DNA of 64,000 nt from Pholis gunnellus (Eukaryota; Chordata; Actinopteri; Perciformes; Pholidae), in NCBI GenBank assembly GCA_910591455.2, contig OU342806.1, forward strand, positions 18,567,841 through 18,631,840. Direction: 5' to 3'. The notes below the pieces were generated by a model. It was not told the origin of the DNA. It worked only from the letters and a program-made list of their open reading frames with translations, and searched no databases. The translations under genes and the position numbers were made by a program. This document shows positions 35,151 through 62,185 of this stretch, piece after piece. The first letter of the stretch is position 1. Every line of letters starts with the position of its first letter.

Positions 35151-36961
35151 AAGCTTCAAAATGTTTAAAGACAGCGGTACACGGTTATGCTGGTAGAATT
35201 GTTTCAACACAATGTCAACTGGTAGTTCATCTTAATTGTTTCTTCTAATCTGGAAAGAGTCTTTCGATAATTTGAGCATAACATATCAAATGTCGTTGTA
35301 CTCCACTGTGTGATCTACAACCAGTATCTCAAAATTACCAATTCTTGATTGCTCCAGGTGTTTGAACAAAAGGTTTTTTTGATTAAACACAGAGGTTTAG
35401 TCAAACTCTTGGGACAACATGAGGACCTATTTTCACTCTATAATCCCTGAACAATATCCCCAAGAACTGAAGATGTGCATTGAATGTGCACAGTAGAATG
35501 GGAAGCTCAAACCAAGCAATCTGATCTGTGAAAGAGGTTTTATACAGGTGTCAATAATTCCCATGCTCTGTAACTGGAGGAGGAGCTGCCAGGAAACACT
35601 GCACTTTCATCATGAATGAGGAAACGTTTCACATAAACACTGGCAACAATAACCTTGGTGAGTGTCTCATACAAAGTGTTTGACGATTGAACCGTGAAAA
35701 GGAAGAAATGAATGGTCTGTCAGATGTTGCTGACAAAATGCACATGTTCGAGGAATATGAATCTGTTTGCCTTGTGCCAACTATAACTTATTTTTCAAGC
35801 TTATAGAATGTATCTTCCTAACCAGAATGTGAATGCACTGCAAAAAGTTATAAATATTAATTCTACTATAGCCACTGCTGCTGTTATTATTATTATTCGG
35901 AATCTTTCCTTCTGCTTACTACTCTCATAATATGAATAATTTAAGGATATATAGGCATTATAGACTTTCTGGTTTTGCTTTGATGTAACACTAGATTTAT
36001 AAGACAAGATTTGCTTTGATGTGATTTCATGTTATGTTATTTCAAGAAATGAATGAAGAGAGATCTATTTGAAGTACTTATTCTTTGATTTTTTTAATAA
36101 ATTCTTTAAAAAGAGACCCGTTTAAACCTTTGATTTTAAAGCAAATATAATTATATATACACACACATCTATTGTCCAGATCTGCTTCAAAACATTATGT
36201 GAAAATACAAAAAAAGTATAATATCATCTGAAAGTTCTAATGAATTGCCATTCATTTTGTAAAACATTTCCTCTTTCTATCAATGTATAAATATCAGCAG
36301 AGAAACAAGGCAATAAACTAGCCATTTGTAAGATGTCAAAAAGACGCAGTGTGGTGCAATCTTTATCACAGTTTAGTATATTGGATTAACTATTAAAAGA
36401 TTAAAATAAAACATTGATGACAATCTTAACTTGAAGAATTAATCTATGGAGTTTCCTTTATCTGTGTCAACAACTGAGTACAGTATGTTGACATAATTCA
36501 TCATATCTGATCCACAACAGCCAAAACTCGTAAACCATTCCTTCTGAAAGACAATTGTTCCCATGAAACAAAACAAATGAAAGTATGTGAACAGCTGCTA
36601 TTATGTGCCTGACTCTGAATGAATAAAGCCTTAAACAATACAAACATTGATCTAGGCTTACTAATCAGGTCGGGTGAGTTATAGTGACAAACTGTTCACA
36701 GACCAGCACCTATGCTTGGCTTTCTTTACACATGGTTTGTATTTTACAGAAATCTTTGAGCTCCACAAAGTCAATTTCAGCAGGACCTCAATAATCCATC
36801 CACTTCAGAAACTTGTCACCATGTCTATGCAGCCACCCTCTTCATCTCCCTCTGTCTGGAAACGTTTAAAGCCAAGGCCTTCACGCACGGCTCTGCTCAG
36901 CAGCGCCAACAGGTCAGCAGCCCCTGCTGCTCCCCTCGGCAGGAAGAGCTCGAGTGGGCAG
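34970..36961. repeat. Segmental duplication, copy 2 (parent of 1-1986)
   Basis: This copy is continuous at both ends with intact genes: the module exons on the left and the complete HECT gene on the right. It is therefore probably the parent. It contains the first-exon-like sequence at 35612-35657 (identical peptide to 644-689). Apart from the features named, 35151-36804 is AT-rich spacer between convergent genes with no supported gene. Confidence 0.93.
35612..35657 (+). other. Candidate vestigial first exon, second copy
   Basis: Same 46-base ATG-to-donor stretch as 644-689, with the phase-1 GTGAGT donor and the GGAGGAGGAGC block upstream. Its conservation only reflects the recent duplication and does not by itself show function. 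Confidence 0.25.
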
Positions 36962-39900
36962 GTGGAGGCGTGAGGCAGCCATGCCCCTAACATGCTTGCG
37001 TCCTGGAAAATTAATTTAGACATTTAATACGACATTAAAGTTCATCTCTAATCTTCCTAACTATGAAATTTGACCACAAAATACTTACCGTTTGATTTTG
37101 AATAACATTGAATTGACATTATTCCTAATGTTATATGCATTATAATGAAACAAAAGTAGAGTATCCTGTCAACAATTTGAATTGTCTGGAAAAATATTTA
37201 CACAAATGTAGATTTGTCAGACTGGTTTTCTTCAGCATTTAAAAATGTGTCTTTGTAAAATCCTCAGACATGTTTATCGTGCTTTTATCAATAAACTATT
37301 TTTGTCACGTTGGAAAAGACCTGAGCATACGCGGGAGACTATTTACAAAAATTCAGAGGTGCATGACTCGGTGCCTGCGACTACTTGCAGAGACTTTGCA
37401 CTCTTCCTTCTGTTAGCTATTAAACTGTAATCCCACCTCTCTGGACACAGAGTAGCAGATGGGGGTTGGAGATGCACTCAGCTGTGTTATCACTAGCAAC
37501 CCCTACCAGCAGGGGCCAGTTAAGAGCAGTCAGCAGGCAGTCACTAGCAGGATAAAACAGGCAGGGTCCTAATAGTACTGGCCCAGTGAGGACAACAGGG
37601 AGGACAGTACTGCATGTAATGTATCAGTTTGTAGGATACAGTAATTTAACAATGGCTGGCTTGTGAGATAGATACCAACCTGGGAGTAAAAACGTAGGGA
37701 GATCAATCTGGGGAAACCGAGAGGAGGCAGATGATCAGCTCCAGTGATGAAGGCGAGGAGGTCTTCAAAGGAATAATCTGCCTTACCATCTGATTGTGCA
37801 CATGGAAACATTTTTGTTAAAAACTTCTCATAATAAACCCTGATACAACTTTTCACTCGCATCCTGAATGCATCCCTCCGTTCTTACCGCTGACCAAAGT
37901 AAGGACTGTCTGCCAGTGTCCAGCTGTTGCCTCCTCGGTCGCCCTCAGCTGGCTGTCTGGACAGCTGTAGCAGATGGTGAAAAGTTGTTTGAACTCTTCC
38001 ACGGTCAGAGGCTGCTGCTGTGCGCTCGTCATCACAGGCACAAACTCCTCCCAGTTGGACTGTATTGTTTCCCACAATCCACCACAGCTGTTCAGCCCCT
38101 CTGTGAACTGGGAGATCATACTGGCCACCCTGAAGGACAGCAGACGGGCTGTGGGATTGTTTCATTGACTCACTCTGCTTTTTTCTTTTTAATAGGATAT
38201 GCTAATTGTTTTTTGCTAAGTAATGAAACAGCACAGATATTTTTTTACTGATTCACTTTACTTGATTAAAAAAAAGGACATGAAGTACTTTTATAAATAC
38301 ATTTCTGGTTACTCTACATACAAATACAAATGCAAGACTGCAAGAGACACAAGATCAAAGGCCAATGAGTACCAAAATAAAAAAAAGTTACACCATACTC
38401 CAAACCAGTGTATGGGGCGTCAACTACAAGTGTGTTATTGCATAGGTATTATCTGGTTTGAGTGTCAAACCTGTGGTAGATGTAATGTTTGACCAGGTGG
38501 ACATAGATGGATGGTAGTTCATCAGAATGGGCTGAATTGACTCCAGGGATCCCAGCGCTTGACACCCAGTCACACAGACTGGGAGAAAGCAGCTTCACAT
38601 CAGTACAACTGTGCATCTACAAGAGGAGCCGAGGAGTATTAGTATTGCGTGCGCGCGTGTGTGTGTGTGCATGCCAAATGGTGTATATGTGCACGGCCCT
38701 GCAGAGGTTACATTTTTGTTTGGATAGTGGACAGTTGGGAGTTGACAGAAAACAAGGGTGTGAACTGGAAATTCCATGCAACAAAGGTCCCCTGCTGGAA
38801 GCAAACAGGTTTGTGGTCAGGTTGTCTCTTATTAGGTGGAACAGTGTCAATTCAAAACAAAAACTGGAAAACAGTCGCTCATCCGTACAGATAAACACTG
38901 GATTAATTTTGTTTTTCACCACCTATTGTTTATAGTTTTATATCTAATACAACTAAATGGACCTAATTTTTCAATTCCGTCCATCTGATGTACAGGTGTG
39001 GGAGATTTCTGAGTGTTTGTTACCTGTTGCAGCCTGATCTGTGCTTCAGCATCAACAATGTCCTTCCAGCTGAAGTCCTCCAACGATGGATTCTGGCCAC
39101 ACACCAACTGTGACAATAAAATACAATACAATGATGAATATCAATGTGCAAAAACAATTCAAAACAGCTGCTAGGTATAATATAAAATGTGTTTTAAATA
39201 CTGTGATTTAGGAAACTTTCTATCTCCATAAGATAATGCACATTACCTGGAAAAGTGCAGGGTGTAAACAACGGGGTCCAGGCCCGCCCTGAGTTAGAGA
39301 CCAGCCAATCAGAACGCCTGCTTCGTAATACTTCCTGTCTTCAAGAGCTTCAAGATTGTAAGTCAAGAACAGACGCCCCGGATGACCCTCAAACACGGAA
39401 CTTTGCTGCAGCTCCAGCAAAGTCAATCTGTGTGAGAAGAGGATATAAAAATGTCAGGGATTCCCATATATTATGTAGGGTACTATTATAGAGAATGAAG
39501 ACGTAATTTCTCTACAAAACAACATATTCATTCTAAAGATTGATCAATTAGTCAAACAGAATTGTTTGACTAATGGCAATATTTTACCATTACATCAGCA
39601 ATGAATGTGACAATTTGTTGCTCTCTTTTGCTTTTTATCATTGTAAATAATAATGATCAATATTATTGGTTTTGGTATGTTGGTCAAACAACACACATCT
39701 GAATATGTCACTTTGGGCTCTGGGAAATTGAGATTTTTCACAATTTTTATTTATTATAATTCAAAATAAAAATCAGCAGTAATTGATAAAGAAATGTTTG
39801 TTTGTTCCAGCATGATAATTTTTGTGATGATAATCATTTTGCAAGCAATTTCATCCTCAAATAATGTAAATGTCGGTCTAAAACATATTTATTTCTATTG

Positions 39901-42900
39901 GATCTCATGCTAATAAATAATCAAGCAAAGAATAATATTAAGCAAGTATTACTCAGTTTTCATAATTCTTTAAACTGCATTCATTTGGAAAAAAAAGCTG
40001 CAGGAGTGTAGAAAACCAGAGATCGTTGACAGCTCGGTTTAAATTTCACAGTCAATAATCATAATAATTATCAAAACCTAAAGAAGTCTCTGAGAGGTCC
40101 GTCATGGCCGTCAGTGTCCTCTCCACTGAAGGAGACGATGGGTGTCGTCTTGAAACAGAATTCTGGCCTCCTCACCGCCTTCAGAGCGCTGTGGAGCAGG
40201 TCTTTCCTCCTCACCTGGATGTGGGTTTCTACATCTCGATCCATGTTCTCCTGTCTGAACAGTCTCAGGATGGATTCCAGGTCGTGTGTGAACTGCACTC
40301 CATAGAGAAAGATTTGAAGGGAGATGGAGAGGAAATGGTGTCCTTCCTGTCCTAGCTTCTTGGACTATTGAAAAACCTTCTAAGATTTGGTCAAAAAGTT
40401 GGATTTGTACTTTTTTCTAACTGCTGAGTGGAATAAACTCACCTCCTCTGTGGTGCTGGAAACACATGGTTGGGTCTGACTTCCCAGCTGATTGTCTTTG
40501 TCCGAGCTGCTCTTTGTGATATTCCCCCGGCAAAACTCTTTCCTTGCAAAAGACAATGCATTCATATATTCATATTCAGGGAATTCATTTATACAGTTCA
40601 CCATATATAATTTGTAAACGTTTCTTCGCAGGAACAGCAACTGCTTTCTTACCTGTTCACCAAAGGTGTCTCGCTTGCTGACTTCTCAGATTCCGTCTGT
40701 TGAGAGAAGAGTATATAATTATATGCACTTTAGAAGAAGTTTAAATTAATGACTTTGATTTAATATATTGCTGAAAACTACATTAACATTAAGGGAACTC
40801 ACACACTGTCGCAACCATTATTTTTATGGAATATACCCATAGCACTGAATCCATATCTGTTGGAGCCCTCACGTCACATACCAAAAGACAGATGTCAATC
40901 ACTTTGGAACTATGGCGAAGCTAATATATTGCATGTAATGCGTGCATTGCATTTTACAGATCTTGCGTAGCGCATACACATTGGTTGATGTCTTTAATTA
41001 ATGATGTAGTTATGGAGGAAGATTTAAATGGAACTAAAAACAGATTGAGTCACATCTTTAGAAATGTACTTTAATTAATCATAACTGCTGAAAAGCCCAG
41101 TTTTAAAAAGAAACAGAGCAGCTGTGGTTTACCTGTGGGTAGTCCTGTTGGCTCAGGATGTACAAAGCACCATGTCCAGAGGTCCCGAGTACCTGCTCTC
41201 CAGTCCAGCCCTCTGCAGGAGTGTCTGGGACAAATAGCACCCCGGATCCCATGACGCACTGGAAACCACACATACCGTCAGACATAAATGTACCAAAATG
41301 TGGGAGAATAGGAGGGAAACTTTTCAGATTGACTGTCGGATGTAAGATTTACCTTGTAAAGCTAAACTTAATCCTACATTCAATCTTTATTTGTAACACG
41401 AGACCTGTACAGAAAGAGTTAACCATTAAATATAAAGTCCAACTAACTCCCACAGGGATAGAAATACACTACACACACACCTGTAGAAATGTGAAGGAGA
41501 ACCTTTGTCCAGCTCGTTTTACAAACCGCCCCCGGAAGAGCGTCGCCAGACGACTCTCCATCTGATTGGCCGACCAACCATAATCAATGGAGATGCGAGC
41601 AGTCAGTCCCATGGCCTCTAGAGCTGCTTGTTCTCTGCCTCGTGGAACAGTGTGTCTGAAAGAACAGAAAGGAATATTTCCTTCATTTATATATTTTTAC
41701 TGGATAATAGATCAACATTTACACTATTGTCACCGGCTGTCACTATCACTTCCATGGTCACAAATGAAATTGTGTAAATTGTGATCAATATTTTAGAAAG
41801 AGCACATGCTGTTTAGGAGAACATGCATGTATAAAGCTAATTTAAATGGCAGTTTGCCTCATTGATATTTTGGCTTACAGTGTCAGGGTGTCCAAAATGG
41901 AGAGGGTTCACCCTCTGAGGAGCAGGAAAGTTGTCAATTTAATTTCATTCTGACCATTAGTGACGATAGTGACGGCAAGAGTAGAACATATGTACTAATT
42001 GTTGCTTTATAGAGGAAAGGTCAGTGGGGTCACAGCAAACATTAGGATTCTTCGTCTCAGGAACTACAGAAAAGGTCAGGGAAAATTGACCTTTGGTTCA
42101 ATAAAACTTATTATGGACTAATATTGGTGCTAGAGAAAAGGTTAGAAAGGGTTACAACATTTTATCAATCATCAAAAAGAGACCATGAATATCCATACCA
42201 GATTTCATTTCATACCAATATGGGCAGTATGTTAGTATTTTGGAAAAGTCCTACACACACCAGTCCCAACAAGCAAAAACAACCCTCTTAGTCCTCACTA
42301 GCGCAGAGTAGCGCGTATAAGAGAGGTGGACAGGAAAGATGATCTTACACTACAATAACATCTTTCACCTCTCCAGCTGTGCCAGGTAGTATCCTCTGGG
42401 GAGACAGACCACGTCTTTGACCACCAGTCCTGTCTTCTGCAGAGTCAGTCTTTTCCACTTGAGGCGACTGGCTTTGTTTGGAGACGGCTACAGCACACAG
42501 ACATCACACAAAATGAATCAAACGGACATGCAGGTAGATTAGACATATTGTTTAATCACATTAACAATACGCCCAATTTCTCATATTGTAAACGTGTTGC
42601 TTTTTCAATGCACAACCATCCAGGAAAAGGACAATAAGTCTTAAATGATTAGATGATAAATTAGTCAATCAAGAATAATTTCCAAAATTAATTTCCTTAA
42701 TCAATAAAGTGAATTACCGTGGGTTCAAACTGATGCTCAGATAAAATAACATCTTGCTAGGAAGGCAACCGATTGGGCTCTGGGCATTTGCCCTTATTTT
42801 CTGACATGTTGTACACTAAACATGCATGTGAAAATAAGCAAAAATACCATGTAAGCACGTAAGCAGACATGCCTGAAACTTTCAACACCGATAAGAGATA

Positions 42901-44279
42901 AGTGTTGATTGATTGAATCAGTAAACACCATTTGTTTGGTTTCAGTCTTTCCGTAAGGGCTCAAGATTAGTGCACAACAACCCTCTATTTTTGCCAATAC
43001 ACTCAACCTCATAAAATTATACTTTTATATTATTGAGCTGGAAGGGGGCAGAGCAGAGAACCAACCAACAGGAGAAACAGTTTCATATTCCATGTTTGCA
43101 CATGCTACCATGCTGAACTGTTGAGTCACACAAATTGTGATAAGCTTATCAGGAAATGACAAAATAACCTGAGTTGACGGTACGAGGGTTATGATGGAAG
43201 GATCATCTGGTTTTATAGACACTCGCTCAGTCACTTTGAGGGGAGGAAAAACCTGAACAGAGGAAAGGAAAGAGAAGAGAAAGCGGTTGTTTTGGTTGCA
43301 AAAAAAAGAAAAAAAAACATGCTAAAGAAAGCTGCTCGTTGAGCTCCTGAACAGCTGCTCAGCAGAGTTTGCATTTCATTTACAAGCTGTAGTTTCCACT
43401 TCTTTTCCACAGTATTACAAAAACTGAGGATGGGATGCTCCTTTGAATTGCTGCCCTAACAATTTATTCATCTATTTACGTACCTCCATTTCGATCTCAA
43501 TTTCCTCTACGAACCCTGGGAAAGGGGGGCAGTGCTCGGCCTCTGTCTTGGCCTGGTGCCTGAGTGGTGGGGTCTGGACCTCTGGCTCACAGTCAGGTAC
43601 CAAAGGATGCTCAAAGTGTTTCTGGGTTTAACAATAGAAAAATAAAAATAATAATTCACCATAACAATGCCGTGGTACTTTAAGATGCAACAAAGTCTTT
43701 TGATTGTTGCAAAACCAAGGCAGGACTAGCTAGATCTTTCTTGTTTCAGTCCTTGTCAAACATACAGTATGGATTTGTGATTTGGTTGATTTAAACCTTT
43801 AATGTGAATTTCAGTACTTAGTTTAATCAAAAAGTGAATCATTTGTAAAGGAATCAGCAGCATCTAATCTCACTCCATTTAACTACAGTTCCTACTAGAC
43901 TCCCAATAGATCACATGACCCCAACTATAAATGGAAAACATTTGCAAATTTTATATGGCTTCAGTCTGAAGGTATGAGGTCACATTCCGGGGGCTGACCT
44001 GCAGAACATACTGTTTGGACTTTCTATAAATTAGAAGAGGGCATTACTAAATAAATCAATAGCAGTCTGAGGCTCACCACAGTCTGGTTGTCGTTTTAAT
44101 TTCTAATTCAACCTGAATGCTCAGATGCACTTAGACAGAAGACACACCTGGTCATAGCTCTGTTCTTCCTCCGTCTCCTGTGTTGATGTCACCACGCAGA
44201 GCTCCCCTGAAGAAAACAGCTCCATCTCAATGTTTTCTGTGATGGCCAGCAAAGCCACATTCTTCACGCTCAGCTTCAT
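36805..44279 (-). CDS. HECT-type E3 ubiquitin ligase, G2E3-like, complete
   Basis: Fifteen coding exons join in phase for 697 aa: 44148-44279, 43484-43621, 43169-43252, 42369-42487, 41481-41655, 41133-41258, 40653-40696, 40443-40542, 40078-40292, 39247-39427, 39024-39107, 38471-38616, 37888-38129, 37680-37789, 36805-37002. Residues from about 307 form a divergent HECT domain: DLESILRLFRQE, VSFSGEDTDGHDGPLRDFF, LTVEEFKQLFTICYSC, FEDLLAFITGADHLPPLGF. The catalytic cysteine is Cys647 in LPHASTC, 50 residues from the C-terminus. HECT enzymes receive ubiquitin from an E2 on this cysteine and pass it to substrates. The N-terminal 300 residues are not recognised and show no PHD or RING fingers. The start ATG at 44279 is the first in frame after a presumed 5' UTR. 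Partial copies of the last exon lie at 1836 and 8226. Confidence 0.85.
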
Positions 44280-46535
44280 CTTCTCTGATGGAACTCTTAC
44301 TTTTTCTTAAACTCTGCTTTGTTGCTCCACTCCTTGTCAGAACATTCTGCTTTTCACTCTTCCTTTACTTAAATCTTCTCTGACCTTTTTATGTTTTGTC
44401 CTTGCTCCAGCCTTAGCTTTCCTTTGCTCTCTCTTTATTTATTTTCCTCTACTTGACCTCTTGTCCCCTTATATATTTTCTTGCCTGGTACTGCCTCTCT
44501 AGTATCCCCCCCTGAAACAGTTGAACCTCCAAACAATGGTGGACCTCCAAACATCTAAACAGCTGAGCTCTCATTACCTCAAGCTGAGATCTATCAGAGT
44601 CTCACGCTATGATTGGCTCAGAGTTGTGCTCTCCAGATGTGATTGGTTCTGTGGACTGTGCTGGAGTTCTCATTGGTTGAGAGGTTTGTGAAATAGCTCT
44701 GGTTGGTTCTGCAGTTTCTTGCCCGTTGTTGTTGTTGGAGCTTTTAAATTGTTGATTCCAATTTCGACATCATTAATTCAAGTGTTAAAATGAGTTTTGG
44801 ATGGCTCATTAAGGTCAGGTAGATAATACAGAAGGTTAATTAACAAGATTGAAAAGGCAAATACACAACTAGAGTCATTAATCAACCCCTCTTCACACAT
44901 TCTTTGTGGCATGTTTCATCATTGATCGGATAATTGAGTCACTTGATTTATCACTTAAAAATATCTCATGCCTGTCACTGAAGCAATCACAGGAACAAAA
45001 TACTATCTTAGAAAACTAAAACCCATATTATATTACATTGGTCTCCTCCTTTAGTGTCTTTGGTAATCAATTAAAGTTTCTTGAACTTTGTATTCAAAAC
45101 AGCTAAAGCTTCAGCAGGAGCAGATACTACACAACAGGGATCTACTATCTAATCAGGTGTTTTCCTGGCTCAAAGTGTTGCTTAAAGGCAAAACTGAGTG
45201 AAACTGTGGGGACTTAACAAAACCACATACCATACGATCTGGAATCTATGTGTCATCCAACTGAGCTGAAAGGTCAACAACTCAAGTAATCTTTGCCAAC
45301 TTCCTGCAGTCAAACTCAAACTCTCAAGAAACTTAACACCTACTAACTTACATGAGTTTCACGTACACCATAAGACTTAAAAGGCAGGAACTGACAATCT
45401 TTAGAGGTTTCTTGTGAGGACAAAAAACAAAATCAAGTGACAGAAAGTTGTGAGAAAGAACACGGTAACAACAAAACATTAGTCACTGCAGTTTGGATCA
45501 GATATATTTGGATAAAACTCAAATACTTCCTGCTTGAGTGAGGACAGTTTTCCGCCTTCCTGAGAAAGAAATCTCACATGACAAGATTTTTTAACACAAC
45601 AGTGGTATTAAGAATTCAACAGAAAAAGAAAGGTTGACTAGAATATGTCAAGACAGTTGCTACATAATGTAACATAACATGTTTTCATATTCAACACCTG
45701 TGAAATGATAAAGCATATTCCAAGGTTATGAGAGTTGGAGAATAAAACATGACGAGGTTTTTTCGTTTGTTTTTTTTTTTTTACACAGAATCAAAAATGG
45801 TTTAGGAACGAAATCTGGTGATGGACGCTGAAGCTTTTAAATGCTTTAAACTACACACTGTAAAAAGTAATAATACATTTTCATAGTAGCTAGACATTTA
45901 AGTTCATATCACCACATACCGTATGGCCCACAAGAAGACACAAACTAATTCTTAAAATGCAACAAATATGACAATGCAAGTGGCAAACAAAACTCAAAAA
46001 TGTGAAGCAATATTGGAGTACAAACAACAAACTAAAAATCCAAGAAAGAAGATGCATATTGGATATATAGGTTGACAGGCACCGGAAAGGAAACCTGAAA
46101 CCATTTTTTATGATCCATATCTGCTCTGCATGACCTGCTCTATATACTGTAGTCTATTCTTGTGTATCCTGCATATTCTATTCTCTTCTATTTCTACTTT
46201 GTCAGCTAAAAACACAGCGGATGCATCACCAGAGTGACTGATTAAATGTTCAATTTATTTGCCTAATACTCAAAAGTTGGTCACGTATTTGTGCGATCAT
46301 AAACATACAAAAACCTGTACATGATTGTCTGAGGACAAACAAAGTGCTGACAGCATAGAGATTAGAGAGCCAGCATGTTTCCAGTATGGTTAGGATGAAT
46401 CATCCTCAAGCAGCGCTGTTGAAGGTCTTTTGAGCAAATCACTGAATCCCCAACTGCTTCGGAGCAGCAGTTCAATTGCGGACACATTGGTCCTTGTCTA
46501 TTCTAGTAGTGTGTGTGTGTGTGTGTGTGTGTGTT
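44280..46535. other. Intergenic region between hps3 and the HECT gene
   Basis: No exon or RNA gene is supported on either strand. It should hold the promoter and 5' UTR of the HECT gene (just above 44279) and the 3' UTR of hps3. A candidate hps3 polyadenylation signal (AATAAA on the minus strand) lies at 46254-46259. Confidence 0.5.
46509..46535. repeat. (GT)n microsatellite abutting the hps3 stop codon
   Basis: A GT run ends directly at the hps3 stop, so the 3' UTR of the mRNA begins with an (AC)n tract. Confidence 0.9.
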
Positions 46536-59436
<12,901 letters not shown>

Positions 59437-59971
59437 GTTTGCTCCGCGTCTTGGAGAGAGGCTTCATTCAAAGATGGAAATTTAACTGACTGCTGCTTCC
59501 TCTTTTGCTTGGGTTTCTTGGAGGCCTCATCAAGCAGGACACCTGCAATCATTAAAAAAAAGGCTTATTAGAGCTAGATAAATGGGTAAATAGGCCAGTT
59601 CACATAATAATAAAAACACTAATTCTCACAGCATCCAACATGTCAAACTTTCACATTTAGGCTTGTGGTTTTCTGTCATTCTACTTGAGATGTGTTCACA
59701 TGTTACAGGCACATTGGATTTTCAGATATCCCATTTGGATTTCAAGACATGTGAAAACATCCATCTAATGTAATGTAGCTGCTGGTCGACTAATCGATTA
59801 ACAGAAAATATCAGATGAGAGTTGTTTTGCTGCTTTCCTTGGTCATATATATGACAGCAAATTTTATATTGTTGGTTAAAATAATAATAATTGAACACAT
59901 CACTTTGGACTTGGAGAAATTGTAAATAGTATTTTGTTTCACTATGTTACAGTGAACATACATATACATAC

Positions 59972-60041
<70 letters not shown>

Positions 60042-60800
60042 ATATTTTTGATGGACTAAACAATGAATCAAGAAAATAATCTGTAGATTCAATCAATATT
60101 AAACAATGATAGTCAATTACAGCCCTAACGTAATGTCACATGTAAACCAACTGTAACCTGCATCACATGTAATAAAGCATTTCACATGTGATGAATTCAC
60201 AAATAAATTGCCATTATGGTTTTCAGACACTTACATAGACTTCACATGACCAGTACAATAAAAAGGTAAATGTGGTGCTTAAAACACTTTTAAAACCAAA
60301 ACACCTAAATCAACTATATAAAAGGAGCAACACATGCAACATGTCCAACCACGAACTTAACTTAAATGTTGAATTCAGCTTCCCCTGCATCTCTGGCAGT
60401 CAGACTGTAACAGTGTGTGTTTCTCTAATCGGTATCACATGCCGCAGTCTTGTGAGCAGCAGAGGGTGTGCACATTCAATTCAGATGAACACGTTTCCTC
60501 TTCGGTTTACTCACACTGTAGTTACAGACAGGCTAAACTTAAGTCTTTAGAAAGTGAAGGAAGAAAGTGACAGACTCTCTGTTTAGTACCTACTTTGCTG
60601 CCATGTCTTTAGTTTCTTCTCTTTCCCTTCTAGAGTAGAGTCTTCACGGCTGCTGCAGTTTATTGATTTCACGCTGTCAAGCAGGAAGTGAACAGTCGAC
60701 CACAACAACGAGCGCCCGCCCACTCTCGACCTTCATTGGCTCACGTTCCTGCTTGCCACCGAGCTGTCACAATCGAAAGCGTGGATCCGCCTCTGTTATG
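59437..60800 (-). promoter_or_regulatory. hps3 5' UTR and promoter region
   Basis: The exon carrying the ATG has a good acceptor (tttaatgattgcag) at about 59542, so 59437-59541 is 5' UTR. A candidate non-coding first exon ends with a donor at 60590 (AAAGTAG then GTACTA) and extends toward about 60720, a CpG-richer stretch that may hold the start site. It contains a short upstream frame (ATG GCA GCA AAG TAG). The intron between contains a (TA)n run at 59973-60037. Inferred from sequence only. Confidence 0.45.
59973..60037. repeat. (TA)n microsatellite
   Basis: An alternating TA run in the presumed first intron of hps3; no coding meaning. Confidence 0.95.
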
Positions 60801-61379
60801 AAGTTGTTGTTTTGTTTGTCTATATTTTCTCATCAATTCATGGCTTTGTAAACACTATAGTGTGCAGTACTGTTGTCAATTTTAAAATATCGTTCTATTG
60901 TATTAAATGTTCGAAGTAAAGATCATTTCGAATATCAATTCAATAAGCGGTGATATTAAACTGCATACTTCCTGTATACAAGACAATCATACAACGTTTG
61001 CCTCCTCCTAAGCAGACTACTACGTTTGCTTTGGACACTCATCTAATGAATATAACTATAGAGTATTAAAATAGAGAAAACAATTATAATATGACAACAA
61101 ATAATACATTATAAGCATAGTCACCAACCTGCTGCAATTTAAACAACTCCAGAGCTCAATTCCTGACATAAATCTCAGAGTCCATGCATAATAAAGGTCT
61201 ATGCTGTTTGTTCAATGAGATAAGATTATGGAAAGGCAATTCCTAAAAACTATATAATATAACTGGCCAAAGAATAGTACTGCAATTAATAATTATGCTA
61301 CTGTACCAGATTTACACATCACCCCATATTTACTACAGTTAACAGCGATAAACCCTTTCAGATTGCCTAATTTTGGAAA

Positions 61380-62185
61380 ATGACTTGACCAGAATATAGA
61401 CGTATTTTGTCCTGAGCCGGCCACCGTTGCTGCTGTAATAATCCTGAGTCGGACACATCCGCTCTGCCATAACCACCACCGAACATGGATTTATGTGTAA
61501 GTATAATCAATGAATCAACGTGTGTCATTTCATTTGTAACAATGCATAACGTCATATATACATGGTTGAATATTATAACATAAACCTTGACAGAAGAGAG
61601 CACTCTGACCACACTTACTAACTAACTTTCCCTTAAGTAACGAGCGCATCAAGTAACGTAACAGCGCGTCGTTACCGTTAGCTAGCTCGCTATCGCTTTA
61701 GCTGCAACTGGCTCGTCTTGAAGCTAGCTTAGTCTGTTTCCGGCTGCGCTGGGACCCTTCTTATGAGCAGTCTGTGGTTAGGACAGAGGAGACGAGATGA
61801 TATCTGTGAAAGAGTTGAGCACTCAGAGAAGACTAACAGGGCCGTACTAACGTTAACCACGGACTCAGGGCAACAACCAAAAAAGCCGGTGTTTCTCCCA
61901 CGTTCTGTGTAATATATGTAGGTGATGTGTTAGTAAGCACACATGTATTTAAAGAAGTGTAGGTGAAATGATAGTAATCATAGATGAACTTCATGCACTA
62001 AGTGAGAGAATGAGTGTGACAGTGCACATGTGTGTGAAAACAAGAAGCTACTTTATAATCTTAGTGGTGGATGTATTTAAGTAAATCATAGATGTATTCA
62101 TGTGTTTGTTGTTCAGCTCTATGTTTGGTGATGCTTGAGAAGATAGGCTGAACGAGAAAGAACAAAAGTGCAGAGGAAGGAAGGG
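61380..62185 (+). promoter_or_regulatory. Presumed promoter and 5' UTR of the psq/PHD gene
   Basis: Two CpG-richer stretches, about 61400-61480 and 61620-61760, lie in AT-rich surroundings. ATGGATTTATGT followed by the donor GTAAGT (donor at 61496) looks like a first exon. In frame it would run into a stop in the next candidate exon (62116 on), so it is more likely leader sequence or an upstream ORF. Between 60800 and 61380 nothing is seen. Confidence 0.4.

Noticed and set aside
59437..59541. Lys-rich open frame (ASKKPKQKRKQQ) overlapping the hps3 start
   Set aside because: It has no ATG in frame and does not join in frame to the candidate upstream exon. The hps3 frame from 59436 is clearly the real one.
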